A DNA stretch of 64,000 nucleotides from Thermofilum uzonense (lineage in GTDB: Archaea; Thermoproteota; Thermoprotei; Thermofilales; Thermofilaceae). A program made the position numbers and the translations under genes. Positions 24,676 through 33,052 of this stretch are shown piece after piece. The notes under the pieces were generated by a model that saw nothing but the letters and a program-made list of their open reading frames with translations, searched no databases and was not told the DNA's origin. Numbering within the stretch: position 1 is the first letter of the stretch; each line of letters starts with the position of its first letter. The DNA lies in NCBI RefSeq assembly GCF_000993805.1, contig NZ_CP009961.1:862714-926713 (forward strand), given 5' to 3'.

Positions 24676-25563
24676 ATGAACATACACGATGACCTGAATT
24701 TGCTCTCACTTCCATTCTTAGTGATAGTGCTAGCCATCGTGGTTGGAGTATTCCTAGTACTTTTAGCGAACTCTATGACAACCTTCACTAGGGAGGGTAT
24801 AAATTTCCTGATCGGCTCCAACTGGTCCCCCTCATCTGAAACATATCAAATCCTACCAGCTCTAACCGGGACCTTCTACACCTCTGTGATAGCCGTGCTT
24901 TTAGCTCTTCCCATCTCTCTTGGCCTTGTGGCCTTCACTTACGAATATATGCCTATAACTATACGAGAAACAATAAAAAGCGCCCTCTACTACGCAGCAG
25001 CCATACCCACGGTCGTTTACGGTATATGGGGTCTCGAGTTCGTCGTGCCCGCTGTCAGGAAGTTCATTGAGTTTTGGGGTTTAACGGCTTCACCGACTGG
25101 ACAGTCCATACTGGCCGGCGCGATAGTGCTAGCCTTTATGAACATCCCATACATGTCTTTGATTATAAGCGAAGTATACGGTAAAATCCCGTTCACCTAC
25201 ATCGAGGCCATGCACAGCCTTGGCGCTCTCGGCTATGAGAGGCTTCGGATTAAGTATGGGATGGTCAAGGGAGCCGTCCTAGGAGCCTCGCTGCTTGTCT
25301 TTGGAAAGTGTGTGGGTGAGACCACGGCAGTATCAATGGTAGTGGGGAACTCATTTAACCTTGCGCTTTCCCCTCTCATGCCGGGCATCACGATCTCTAG
25401 CCTGATAGTGAACTACGTCTCAGAGACGTCACTCTATAACTACATGACGGGCGCGCTCTTCGCCGCAGCACTCGTTATGCTCGTTTCTAGTAGCTTGTTC
25501 ATACTCCTGGGGATGTGGGTTGCCAGGAGACTCGTGATAGGTGGTGGTGAGTGGGGAGGATAA
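24676..25563 (+). CDS. pstC: Phosphate ABC transporter, permease PstC
   Basis: Inner permease subunit with about six helices, 295 residues from ATG 24676. Family marks are LPALTGTFYTSVIAVLLALPISLG, IPTVVYGIWGLEFVVP and the cytoplasmic EAA loop around YIEAMHSLGALGYERLRIKYG. I prefer ATG 24676, which has AGAGG six bases upstream; the ATG at 24628 would add 16 residues without family support. It overlaps pstA by 13 bases. Together with PstA it forms the channel for phosphate delivered by PstS. Confidence 0.94.
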   Translation: MNIHDDLNLLSLPFLVIVLAIVVGVFLVLLANSMTTFTREGINFLIGSNWSPSSETYQILPALTGTFYTSVIAVLLALPISLGLVAFTYEYMPITIRETIKSALYYAAAIPTVVYGIWGLEFVVPAVRKFIEFWGLTASPTGQSILAGAIVLAFMNIPYMSLIISEVYGKIPFTYIEAMHSLGALGYERLRIKYGMVKGAVLGASLLVFGKCVGETTAVSMVVGNSFNLALSPLMPGITISSLIVNYVSETSLYNYMTGALFAAALVMLVSSSLFILLGMWVARRLVIGGGEWGG

Positions 25564-26396
25564 GATATATTCTCGATAAAGTCTTCCTATTGCTGGTCAC
25601 TCTAGGGACAGCCATGCCTGTTCTTGCTACAGGGCTAATAGCTGGAAGCTCCATTTATTGGAGTTTTAAAGCTCTACTATCGGAGGGGATGGGCTTATTC
25701 ATTAAGCCACCGGGTATGCCGGGGGGCTCCGAGATAGGAGGGCTTGGACCCGTGATTCTAAATACTATTTTCATAACAGGGCTAGCCATCACGTTCGCGG
25801 CACCGCTAGGTGTGGTTGTCGGAGTCTACTTGAGCGAGAACCGTAACGGAAAGCTCTCTAAAATTGTGAGCCAAGCGGTCCAGATGATATCTGAGATGCC
25901 TACGATAGTTATAGGGCTCTTCGTATTCAGTGTCGTATGTCTCCCGCTCGGCGGTTACTCAATGCTGGCTGGCGCTGTAAGCCTAGCTATAGCAGCACTA
26001 CCATATATCGTGACACAGGTGCGTGAAACCCTTATGTCTATTCCTTCGACTTACCGGGAAGCAGCCTACTCGCTTGGTCTACCGAGATGGAAAACCGTTT
26101 GGTTCTTATTAGTGCCTATGAGTAAGAGTGGGGTCGCCTCCGCGATAATGCTTGGCTATATGAAAGCTCTAGGGGAGACCGCACCCGTTCTTCTAACTGC
26201 GGGCTTCGCCCTCTACGGCTTCTACGGGCTACTGGGACCCTCGAATACCGTTTCTCTCTTGATTTATAAGTTCGCTCAGACACCCTATGACAATTATAGG
26301 ATTTTAGCTTGGACTGCATCCGCTATCCTACTACTAGGCTCTCTCTCCCTTTCCTACTTAGTTAGAAGGGTTGTTGGTGAGGTGAGATACGCATGA
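25551..26396 (+). CDS. pstA: Phosphate ABC transporter, permease PstA
   Basis: Second permease subunit, 281 residues with about six helices. It shows LGPVILNTIFITGLAITFAAP, GVYLSENRNGKLSK, SEMPTIVIGLFVF and the EAA loop STYREAAYSLGLPRWKT, matching PstA. The start is GTG 25551, within the end of pstC and behind GGTGGTGAG. It overlaps pstB by 4 bases (ATGA), so the last three genes are translationally coupled. PstA pairs with PstC in the membrane. Confidence 0.94.
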   Translation: MGRIRYILDKVFLLLVTLGTAMPVLATGLIAGSSIYWSFKALLSEGMGLFIKPPGMPGGSEIGGLGPVILNTIFITGLAITFAAPLGVVVGVYLSENRNGKLSKIVSQAVQMISEMPTIVIGLFVFSVVCLPLGGYSMLAGAVSLAIAALPYIVTQVRETLMSIPSTYREAAYSLGLPRWKTVWFLLVPMSKSGVASAIMLGYMKALGETAPVLLTAGFALYGFYGLLGPSNTVSLLIYKFAQTPYDNYRILAWTASAILLLGSLSLSYLVRRVVGEVRYA

Positions 26397-27172
26397 GTAG
26401 TGTTGCAGTTAGGCTTTCGAACTTGAACGTGTGGTTTGGTGAGAGACAAGTCTTGTTCAACGTTAATCTGAGTGTTCCCTTGAACACCGTGTACGCTATT
26501 ATGGGGCCATCAGGTAGCGGTAAGTCAACTATACTCCGAGTGATAAACAAGCTTATACTGCTTAGACCTGAAAGCAGAGTCGAAGGAAGGGTTGAGGTGA
26601 TGGGCCTAGACATTTACGGTGACTCGGTCAGGCCTGACCAGCTCGCGAGGCTTACGGGAATGGTTTTCCAGACACCAAACCCCTTCCCACACCTCAGCAT
26701 CTACGATAACGTGGCTATCGGTCCAAGGCTACACAATACAGTTAAGAAATCTGAACTCGATAGCCTGGTTAGGTGGGCTCTCGAGAAGTCTGCTTTATGG
26801 GACGAAGTAAAGGACCGCCTCCGAGATCCAGCATCCACGCTTAGTGGAGGGCAACAGCAGCGCCTCTGCATAGCGAGAGCTCTCGCTTTGAAGCCCAGGA
26901 TACTACTGATGGATGAACCGACGGCAAACTTGGATCCAGTAAACGCTGCTAAAATCGAGGAGGTTATAAGGGAGCTTTCACGTGATGTCACAGTGATCAT
27001 CGTAACACATGACCCTGGCCAGGCGAGACGGGTTGCTAACCGTGCCGCCATATTATTCATGGGGAGGCTTGTAAGAGAGGGGCCGCTCCACTCGGTATTG
27101 CATGACTCGTATAGCCAGCTTATCCAAAGGCTGACTGAAGAATACGCTGTACAGAGAGGAGTGAGTGATTAG
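26393..27172 (+). CDS. pstB: Phosphate ABC transporter, ATPase PstB
   Basis: ATP-hydrolysing subunit of the phosphate importer, 259 residues. Walker A is MGPSGSGKSTILR, the Q-loop VFQTPNPFPHLSIYDNVAIG with the PNPFP typical of PstB, the signature LSGGQQQRLCIARALA, Walker B ILLMDEPTANLD and the switch histidine VTHDPGQARRVA. All catalytic residues are intact. It starts at ATG 26393. Its last four bases overlap the convergent moeA-type gene. No phoU gene follows directly, as is common in bacteria; the AbrB-PhoU genes may take that role. Confidence 0.95.
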   Translation: MSSVAVRLSNLNVWFGERQVLFNVNLSVPLNTVYAIMGPSGSGKSTILRVINKLILLRPESRVEGRVEVMGLDIYGDSVRPDQLARLTGMVFQTPNPFPHLSIYDNVAIGPRLHNTVKKSELDSLVRWALEKSALWDEVKDRLRDPASTLSGGQQQRLCIARALALKPRILLMDEPTANLDPVNAAKIEEVIRELSRDVTVIIVTHDPGQARRVANRAAILFMGRLVREGPLHSVLHDSYSQLIQRLTEEYAVQRGVSD

Positions 27173-29127
27173 AATTCGTATTCTTTACCTGTCTCTCCAT
27201 CCACGCGGTAGCCGGGGAACTTTTCGATGTCCTCGCCCTTGAGGCTTTTTACTCTCTCGAGAAGCCTAGCTACCTTGGGTTTTTGAAGGGATTCCTTGCT
27301 GACAATTAAATCGTATCTCTCCCACGCGAGACTTGTGAAGCCTAAGCCATATTTTATTGCGAAGTATCTCAAAGCAACACCAACATCAGCCACGCCGCTA
27401 GCCACGATGTGGGCTACTGCTTCATGCGTTTTAACCTCGAACGTGTAGCCCTTTAGCTGTGCTTTAAGCTTGGAGGATGTTATACCCCTCCGCGCGGCCT
27501 CATCTTCGAGGAGTTTATCGATGAGAACCCTGGTCCCGCTGCCAGGATTCCTGTTGACAAAGCTTAAGCCCTTGTCGATCACCTCGGAAATGGACTGAAC
27601 GGGTTCTTTTTCCTTCCGGTAAACGAGGCCCTGCTCTCTGAGATATCCCCTTATGAGGATGACTTTGTCAATGCCATAGCTTTTTACGTATGGAATGTTG
27701 TATTCGTTGGTGGCGGGGTCTAAGAGGTGGCTCCCCGCTATGTCCGCTATACCGCTCTTTACGGCTTGCAAGCCACCCGTACTCCCTACATTGACGAGCC
27801 TAACAGATGCCCCTAATGTCTCGCTTACAACCTCTTGGAGAAGAGGATCGTGGCTACCGATAATGTTTACCTCTGGGCGCCTCGAGAACGGGTTTAAAAG
27901 TACCTCAACCATAGATCCCGCGGGCAGATATTCCTGGTCTTCGCGGAGTACTGCGAAGCCATCAAAGAGAGAAATTAAGGAGACCCTCCCACTATGTCCG
28001 GGAAGAGGGAAAACCTTCATTCCGGAATACTTCTGGACAAGTATGACGGGTATAAATGACCTTATCCCTGGCTCGTTTCTCAGAGGCAATGCCAGCTCGG
28101 CCCTCACAGCCTCGATCGAATGTTCTCGTAATCCTTGGAGCTTAGACACGATTGGGATAAGGTACAAGTAGACTGTTTGCATACACGACATTGGAAAGCC
28201 CGGCAGGCCTAGGAGGATCTTGTCTCCGTGGAGAGCAACAACCAAAGGCCTCCCTGGCTTTTCCCTGACACCATGAATGATGATCCCTGGTTTTAGCCTC
28301 GACATTGCCCGGTAGGTGTAGTCCTCTAGACCCGCACTTGTACCACCTATTGTTACAACTACGTCGTTCTCCTCCAGTGCCCTGTCTATGTACTCGCCTA
28401 TCTGAGAGGGATCGTCGAGCGCCCTCTCGTATATCTTTGGCTTTGCACCGAGAAGCTTCATGAAGGCATAAATCATGTGCGAGTTGGAGTCGTAGATCTG
28501 GCCGTACTCGAGTCTCTCGCCCGGGTATTTTATCTCGTTGCCAGTGGGTATTATGCCTACACGAGCCTGCCTGTAAACCCAGACTGTTTTAAGCCCCGTA
28601 GCTGCAAGTGACGAAACCAGGAGAGGCGTAACGAGTTCACCCTTCCAGGCTACAACTTCCCCCCTAGCAATGTCTGAGCCAGCCGTGTCGACGTTTTCCC
28701 CATGGCTTACGCTCCTGTAAAAGGTAACCTTATCCCCCGAGGCATGCGTGTACTCCACGGGAACCACAGCGTCTGCCGGATATGGTACAATCGCGCCAGT
28801 TGAGACCTCAACGGTTTCACCCGAACTTATGTGGGGTACTCGAGTCTCCCCTGTCGAAAGCTTCCCCACAAGCTTCAGGGTCTTTGGCCTATCCTCGTAA
28901 ACCCCGACCAGATCACTGCTTAAAACAGCATACCCGTCGACTAACGCGCGAGTGTAGGGCGGATAGTCTATAAGGGAGTAAACGTTGCGGCTTAGAACAC
29001 GCCCGACAGACTCCTCCAGGGGAACCTCTTCTTCTCCTAGGGGTTCTAGACGACGATAAGACTCTATTATCTTTAAAACCTCGTCGACCCCCACCAGGTT
29101 CCTGTATATTTTTCTCTCACTTGTCAC
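27169..29127 (-). CDS. MoeA fused to a periplasmic-binding-like domain
   Basis: Molybdopterin molybdenumtransferase-type protein of 652 residues. Residues 1 to about 400 are MoeA: LVDGYAVLSSD, GAIVPYPADAVVPVEYT, TGNEI and TIGGTSAGLEDYTY followed by LGLPGFPMSCMQ. From about residue 425 (VNIIGSHDPLLQEVVSETLG) to the end is a LysR-substrate/PBP-like domain, with NRNPGSGTRVLIDKLLEDE and HEAVAHIVASGVADVGVAL. In archaea this fusion is common and is thought to sense or load molybdate or tungstate. GTG 29127 overlaps the upstream moeA stop by 4 bases, so the two are coupled. Confidence 0.92.
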   Translation of the reverse strand: MTSERKIYRNLVGVDEVLKIIESYRRLEPLGEEEVPLEESVGRVLSRNVYSLIDYPPYTRALVDGYAVLSSDLVGVYEDRPKTLKLVGKLSTGETRVPHISSGETVEVSTGAIVPYPADAVVPVEYTHASGDKVTFYRSVSHGENVDTAGSDIARGEVVAWKGELVTPLLVSSLAATGLKTVWVYRQARVGIIPTGNEIKYPGERLEYGQIYDSNSHMIYAFMKLLGAKPKIYERALDDPSQIGEYIDRALEENDVVVTIGGTSAGLEDYTYRAMSRLKPGIIIHGVREKPGRPLVVALHGDKILLGLPGFPMSCMQTVYLYLIPIVSKLQGLREHSIEAVRAELALPLRNEPGIRSFIPVILVQKYSGMKVFPLPGHSGRVSLISLFDGFAVLREDQEYLPAGSMVEVLLNPFSRRPEVNIIGSHDPLLQEVVSETLGASVRLVNVGSTGGLQAVKSGIADIAGSHLLDPATNEYNIPYVKSYGIDKVILIRGYLREQGLVYRKEKEPVQSISEVIDKGLSFVNRNPGSGTRVLIDKLLEDEAARRGITSSKLKAQLKGYTFEVKTHEAVAHIVASGVADVGVALRYFAIKYGLGFTSLAWERYDLIVSKESLQKPKVARLLERVKSLKGEDIEKFPGYRVDGETGKEYEF

Positions 29128-30332
29128 TCATCAACACCCTTGTAGAGATGTACCTTGACGATTTCCCCTTCCTCGTACCCCTCCACCCCCTCCGGTACTA
29201 TAACGAAGCCGTTGCCCCTAATAAGACTTGCCAGCGAGCCAGAGCCCCCCAGCATCACTGGTTCAGCACAGAGCTCCTCGCCACACTTGTAGACTCTGAC
29301 TCTAGCAAATCCAATCACGCCCATCTTAACGGTTACTCTACGCGTGAGGCGAGCCTTAACTACTGGATATTCCGGTAGCCTGAGGCCCGCTGCCCTAAAC
29401 AGGGGTTTAAGGACGACTTCGAGTGTTGAGAGTGCTGCAACTGGTAGACCACTCATAGCTATGAATGGTCTACCATCCTTTATGGCTAGGCAAGCTGTTT
29501 TCCCAGGTTGAACCGCGAAACCGTGTACCATATACTCGGGCCTCATTTTCTCCAGAGCCCTCACAGTGAAATCATGGCCACCCATAGATGTGCCTCCAAG
29601 CATGATGTTGAGATACGACTCTCCTCCCTTCAACCATTCAAGTATGTCGCCCTCCTCGTCACGCGAGAAATCCACTTCCAATACCTTGAAGCCGTGTTGT
29701 TCAAGCCAGGCTTTCACAAACATATGCGTGAAGGGCCTGAAGAAAGACCCGCTTACTATCTCGTCGCCGACGTTTAAAATCCTTGCAGTGGCTTCGAAAA
29801 CCCGAAGATGTTCTCTACCCTCGAGAATTAACGCCGCTATTGCAGGAGGTGTTACAATCTCTCCTCTCTTTATTATGGGTAAACCTGCATCGTACTCCTC
29901 TCCGGGCAATGAGACGTTCTCGTATGGCGCCACGCGCTTCAAGATGAAGACCTTACCTTTGTCCTCAAAGGCATCCTCGACCGGAATTACCGCGTCGGCA
30001 CCCTCAGGTAGTAGAGCGCCGGTCTCTATCCTTACAGCCTGGCCAGGTTGTAGGACGAAGTCCACACCTCCTAGAGGTCTTAGAAGTTCTGGTCTCAAAT
30101 CTAATGGTACGGGAGCACTAGGGGAAGCTGCTTCAACGTCGACTGCCCTCACTGCGTAGCCGTCAACGACACTCTTACCACGAGGAGGAAGCCTGAACGT
30201 CGAGTAGACGCTCTCAGCTGAATACCTTCCAAGGGACTGCTCTACGCCTATCGCTACTTCAGGAGGGGGGCGGAGAAGAGGGAGAGCATCCTTGATAACT
30301 TTGGCTACACTGTGTAGCTCTCTCAAACTCAT
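29124..30332 (-). CDS. moeA: Molybdopterin molybdenumtransferase MoeA
   Basis: Inserts molybdenum or tungsten into adenylylated molybdopterin, 402 residues. Family marks are SVVDGYAVRAVDV, TGALLPEGADAVIPVEDAFE, GDEIVSG, MLGGTSMGGHDFTVRAL and AMSGLPVAALSTLEVV, followed by the C-terminal domain IV. Archaea often encode two MoeA proteins; here they lie in tandem, the second with a binding-protein-like tail, possibly for Mo and W respectively (inference). The start is ATG 30332, two codons after the acylphosphatase stop, with GGTGG upstream. Tungsten or molybdenum oxidoreductases should exist elsewhere in the genome. Confidence 0.93.
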   Translation of the reverse strand: MSLRELHSVAKVIKDALPLLRPPPEVAIGVEQSLGRYSAESVYSTFRLPPRGKSVVDGYAVRAVDVEAASPSAPVPLDLRPELLRPLGGVDFVLQPGQAVRIETGALLPEGADAVIPVEDAFEDKGKVFILKRVAPYENVSLPGEEYDAGLPIIKRGEIVTPPAIAALILEGREHLRVFEATARILNVGDEIVSGSFFRPFTHMFVKAWLEQHGFKVLEVDFSRDEEGDILEWLKGGESYLNIMLGGTSMGGHDFTVRALEKMRPEYMVHGFAVQPGKTACLAIKDGRPFIAMSGLPVAALSTLEVVLKPLFRAAGLRLPEYPVVKARLTRRVTVKMGVIGFARVRVYKCGEELCAEPVMLGGSGSLASLIRGNGFVIVPEGVEGYEEGEIVKVHLYKGVDE

Positions 30333-30605
30333 TCACCACCTTATATAGAAGTCCTTGAATTCTCCCTTGTATTGTTCCCAGTCAACCTTTACTTCTTCAA
30401 CTCTAGCAAACCTTGGACCCCTGTGAGCCCACTCTATAATCTTTAATACCTTGTCCTCCTCGCCCTCGACTACCGCCTCCACCCTCCCGTCAGGAAGGTT
30501 TCTAACCCACCCTGTAACGCCAAGCTGTCTGGCGACCTCCTGCATCGAAGCCCTATAGAAGACTCCTTGCACGTGACCTGAGATTAACAGGTGCGCCCTC
30601 ACCAT
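30333..30605 (-). CDS. acyP: Acylphosphatase
   Basis: Small hydrolase of acyl phosphates such as carbamoyl phosphate, 90 residues. The full family signature is present: [23 protein letters not shown] with the phosphate-binding Arg, and [17 protein letters not shown] with the catalytic Asn. I set the start at ATG 30605; an upstream TTG at 30701 would add 32 residues with no family match. It precedes moeA by a TGAATG junction and probably shares its transcript. Confidence 0.95.
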   Translation of the reverse strand: MVRAHLLISGHVQGVFYRASMQEVARQLGVTGWVRNLPDGRVEAVVEGEEDKVLKIIEWAHRGPRFARVEEVKVDWEQYKGEFKDFYIRW

Positions 30606-30697
30606 TTTTGCCAAGAAACAACACCTAATAATCAATGAGGATATAGGAATTTTAACTTTTACCGGGATTACTGAAATACGATAATATCGATTTAGGG

Positions 30698-31594
30698 TCA
30701 AGAGGTTAGGAGAACGGCTGGCTTCCAGGAGATACGCGAGGTAATCACCCTAGCGTTGAGCCTTTCAAGTATTTCCACAACCTTGTCAGCCTTGTTCTCG
30801 GGGACCACGGTAAAGACCGTGTCGCCCACCATTGCTTGACCCGCGTGTGGAAAACCCTGGTCTTCTAAGACCTGGTAAGCCCTAGCCACTTTTTCTGTGG
30901 CAAGCCTCGTCTCAATGGAGAACTTCTTAGAAATATCGAGCATTTTCTCAACTGTTGGCTCGCGTGCAAGCTCCTCTACAAGTCTCCTGCCCAGCCTGTT
31001 TATCTCGTTTAAACTTGTGGACCTCAAGACCGTGCTCTTCTTTATGGGCCCGAAGAATCCAACCACAGCAACGTAGTCTTGGCCTATGGGTATCCTTTCT
31101 ACCTTGTCGTAGCCAGGTGGCCCTGGCTCAAGAACAATGCAGGCTCCGCCTAATGCTAGGCCCGAGATCGTTCCTAAGCCAGTACCTGCTAAGACCTCGA
31201 CCTTATGGGCTATGCGTGCAATTGAAGTATAGGTAATTTTTAAGTCGAGAAGTCTTGACGCAGCAAGCGCTACTGCAAGCGAGCTCGCCCCGCTGGTTCC
31301 TAGCCCTCCTCCGATTGGAACCTCGACCCATTGTTTGATTATGAAGCCACCCGTATACTTGGCCTGCTTAGCAACTTCTTCTGCTGCCATCCTCGCAACA
31401 ATGTAATCGCCTCTAATATCATTGAGATAGGTTTCATAGACTCCCTCCTCTGAGAGGCATACCTCTACCATTACACCCTTTTCGAGGGCTAAACCAGCAC
31501 CCCTAGCCCCGGAACGCATCGGGTCTCCTTCGACAACCACTGCCTCGAAAATAGCGGAGAGCCCTGCAGGACTCCAAGCCTTGGTGCATCTCAT
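30698..31594 (-). CDS. Pantoate kinase (GHMP family)
   Basis: Archaeal enzyme that phosphorylates pantoate, the first of two steps replacing bacterial PanC and CoaA in coenzyme A synthesis. The 298-residue protein has [10 protein letters not shown] near the start, [13 protein letters not shown], the GHMP phosphate loop [19 protein letters not shown] and [18 protein letters not shown], matching pantoate kinase and not other GHMP kinases. It starts at ATG 31594, two bases after the stop of an ECF S-component gene, with which it forms an operon. Phosphopantothenate synthetase, the partner enzyme, is not in the window. Confidence 0.85.
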   Translation of the reverse strand: MRCTKAWSPAGLSAIFEAVVVEGDPMRSGARGAGLALEKGVMVEVCLSEEGVYETYLNDIRGDYIVARMAAEEVAKQAKYTGGFIIKQWVEVPIGGGLGTSGASSLAVALAASRLLDLKITYTSIARIAHKVEVLAGTGLGTISGLALGGACIVLEPGPPGYDKVERIPIGQDYVAVVGFFGPIKKSTVLRSTSLNEINRLGRRLVEELAREPTVEKMLDISKKFSIETRLATEKVARAYQVLEDQGFPHAGQAMVGDTVFTVVPENKADKVVEILERLNARVITSRISWKPAVLLTS

Positions 31595-31596
31595 GT

Positions 31597-32325
31597 CTAA
31601 CCACTCTTAGCCAGGCCTAGTTTTTCGAGAAGGTGTATCACAGGAGGCGCCAGTAGGACAATAAAGGGTACCTCCGTGATATATGTCCACAAAAACCATA
31701 CAAGGGCTGCCCATAGAGGAAGACCCTTCTCACCGGTAGGCAGTAGAAAGAACTGACTATAAAGCCAGACGCCTATCCCTATAACGGCCGAGCCTAGTAT
31801 TAGCCCTGTGGACCCGGCAAATGCTACTCTAGAAGCCTCCCCCTTATAAATGAGCATGAAGGCAAGCGTCAAGGCTATTGTAAACACTATCGCCAGTGTT
31901 GCCGAGAAAACAAAACCTTTGTCTAGAACTCCCAGAGAAGATACCAGGTAAAGAGATGCGGAAACTGCTAAAATCTCAATCAGTGTAAGGGTTAGTGCAT
32001 TTCTAGTATTCCTAACATAACGATAGACGACGCCAACCGTGTAAAAGCCTAGAAAGTTGGCTGGTACACCCACGGTTAAGCTGAGAAGAGGGTTTCCATG
32101 AATCATCATGTCGCTTATAAATATCCCTATTGCGGCCCCTAGACCACCGATGAGAGGCGAGAAGGCGATTGCGAATACAGCCGGAACAAAGACGCTTGGC
32201 CAGAATCTCACCGTGCCCAAGGCCGGTGCAAATACTCCAAGATAAGTCAGATAGCCAAGTACCGCGTACAAGGTGGCGTTGACAGCGATCAACGAGACTT
32301 GGAGAGACCTTGGAAGATTTTTCAC
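31597..32325 (-). CDS. ECF-type transporter substrate-binding (S) component
   Basis: Integral membrane protein of 242 residues with six to seven helices. The stretch RFWPSVFVPAVFAIAFSPL followed by IGGLGAAIGIFISDMMIHG and VGVPANFLGF resembles vitamin-binding S-components of energy-coupling-factor transporters. It starts at GTG 32325. Being two bases upstream of pantoate kinase on the same strand suggests a substrate in the coenzyme A pathway, such as pantothenate or pantoate; this is inference. No dedicated ATPase or T subunit is adjacent, as expected for group II ECF systems that share a common module. Confidence 0.7.
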   Translation of the reverse strand: MKNLPRSLQVSLIAVNATLYAVLGYLTYLGVFAPALGTVRFWPSVFVPAVFAIAFSPLIGGLGAAIGIFISDMMIHGNPLLSLTVGVPANFLGFYTVGVVYRYVRNTRNALTLTLIEILAVSASLYLVSSLGVLDKGFVFSATLAIVFTIALTLAFMLIYKGEASRVAFAGSTGLILGSAVIGIGVWLYSQFFLLPTGEKGLPLWAALVWFLWTYITEVPFIVLLAPPVIHLLEKLGLAKSG

Positions 32326-32360
32326 AATGAAGGGAAGAGCTGCGGGCTTATCAACGTTAA

Positions 32361-32376
32361 GTTTAACATGCTAAAC
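32361..32376. promoter_or_regulatory. Palindrome between divergent ECF and DUF998 genes
   Basis: The 16-base stretch gtttaacatgctaaac is palindromic at 14 positions (arms GTTTA/TAAAC around CATG). It lies in the 56-base gap between two divergent genes and overlaps the likely TATA regions of both, the usual place for a repressor operator. The protein that would bind is unknown. Confidence 0.45.
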
Positions 32377-32381
32377 ATTTT

Positions 32382-32975
32382 ATGTTACACGCGAGCATGA
32401 AAACCATCAAAATGTATCTATTGGCTGCAGGGCCTCTAGCCTTCGTCGCGTTTACCCTGGGCGTTCTCGTTTCAGCCAGCGAGAACACATGGTGGAGCTT
32501 AATCAGAAACGCGTTCAGTGATCTAGGTGGACCCAGGGCAACTGATCCCTGGATATTCAACTGGACCCTCATCATCTCGGGAATTTTATACATACTGTAC
32601 TCTATGGGAGTCTTGGCCTACAGCAGATCACGCCTAGACTCTTTTTCCGCTGGACTGCTCTTCACAGCAGGCATATTCCTCGCGCTGATAGGAGTATATC
32701 CGAGCGGTACAAGGCCTCACACATTTGTCTCGACGTGGTTCTACATTCAAAGCTTACTTGGAATCTCTGTCCTTGGTTTAAGCTTCCTTTTACAGCGTAA
32801 GAGACAGACAGGAATCATCCTACTGGGTTTAGGGGTATCAGCGATCCCCCTCGCATACCTTGTGCATGTGACTGTTGGTTGGCCGAGCGTAGCGATACTC
32901 GAGCTAGCTGGGGCTATCTTCATCCTAGCCGCTGCAATAACGCATATGGTATCAGTAATCCTATCGAAGGAGTAA
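32382..32975 (+). CDS. DUF998-family membrane protein
   Basis: Integral membrane protein of 197 residues with six helices. The DUF998 pattern is visible in NAFSDLGGPRATDPWIFNW after the first helix and GVYPSGTRPHTFVSTWF in the middle. The function of the family is not known. ATG 32382 or ATG 32397 could be the start; the second is better spaced for a leaderless mRNA from AT-rich DNA at about 32370. It is divergent from the ECF S-component and shares the palindromic region at 32361-32376. Confidence 0.75.
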   Translation: MLHASMKTIKMYLLAAGPLAFVAFTLGVLVSASENTWWSLIRNAFSDLGGPRATDPWIFNWTLIISGILYILYSMGVLAYSRSRLDSFSAGLLFTAGIFLALIGVYPSGTRPHTFVSTWFYIQSLLGISVLGLSFLLQRKRQTGIILLGLGVSAIPLAYLVHVTVGWPSVAILELAGAIFILAAAITHMVSVILSKE

Positions 32976-33052
32976 GAACCCTGGTTATCTGATAAAGATT
33001 TTTTGTCTTTTAGTCGAATATAGACAACGGTGGGAAAATCAGGTCTACAACA

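Noticed and set aside
29566-30159. A 197-codon open frame on the plus strand inside moeA.
   Set aside because: It is antisense to a clear MoeA, has low-complexity Ser/Pro-rich composition and no family match.
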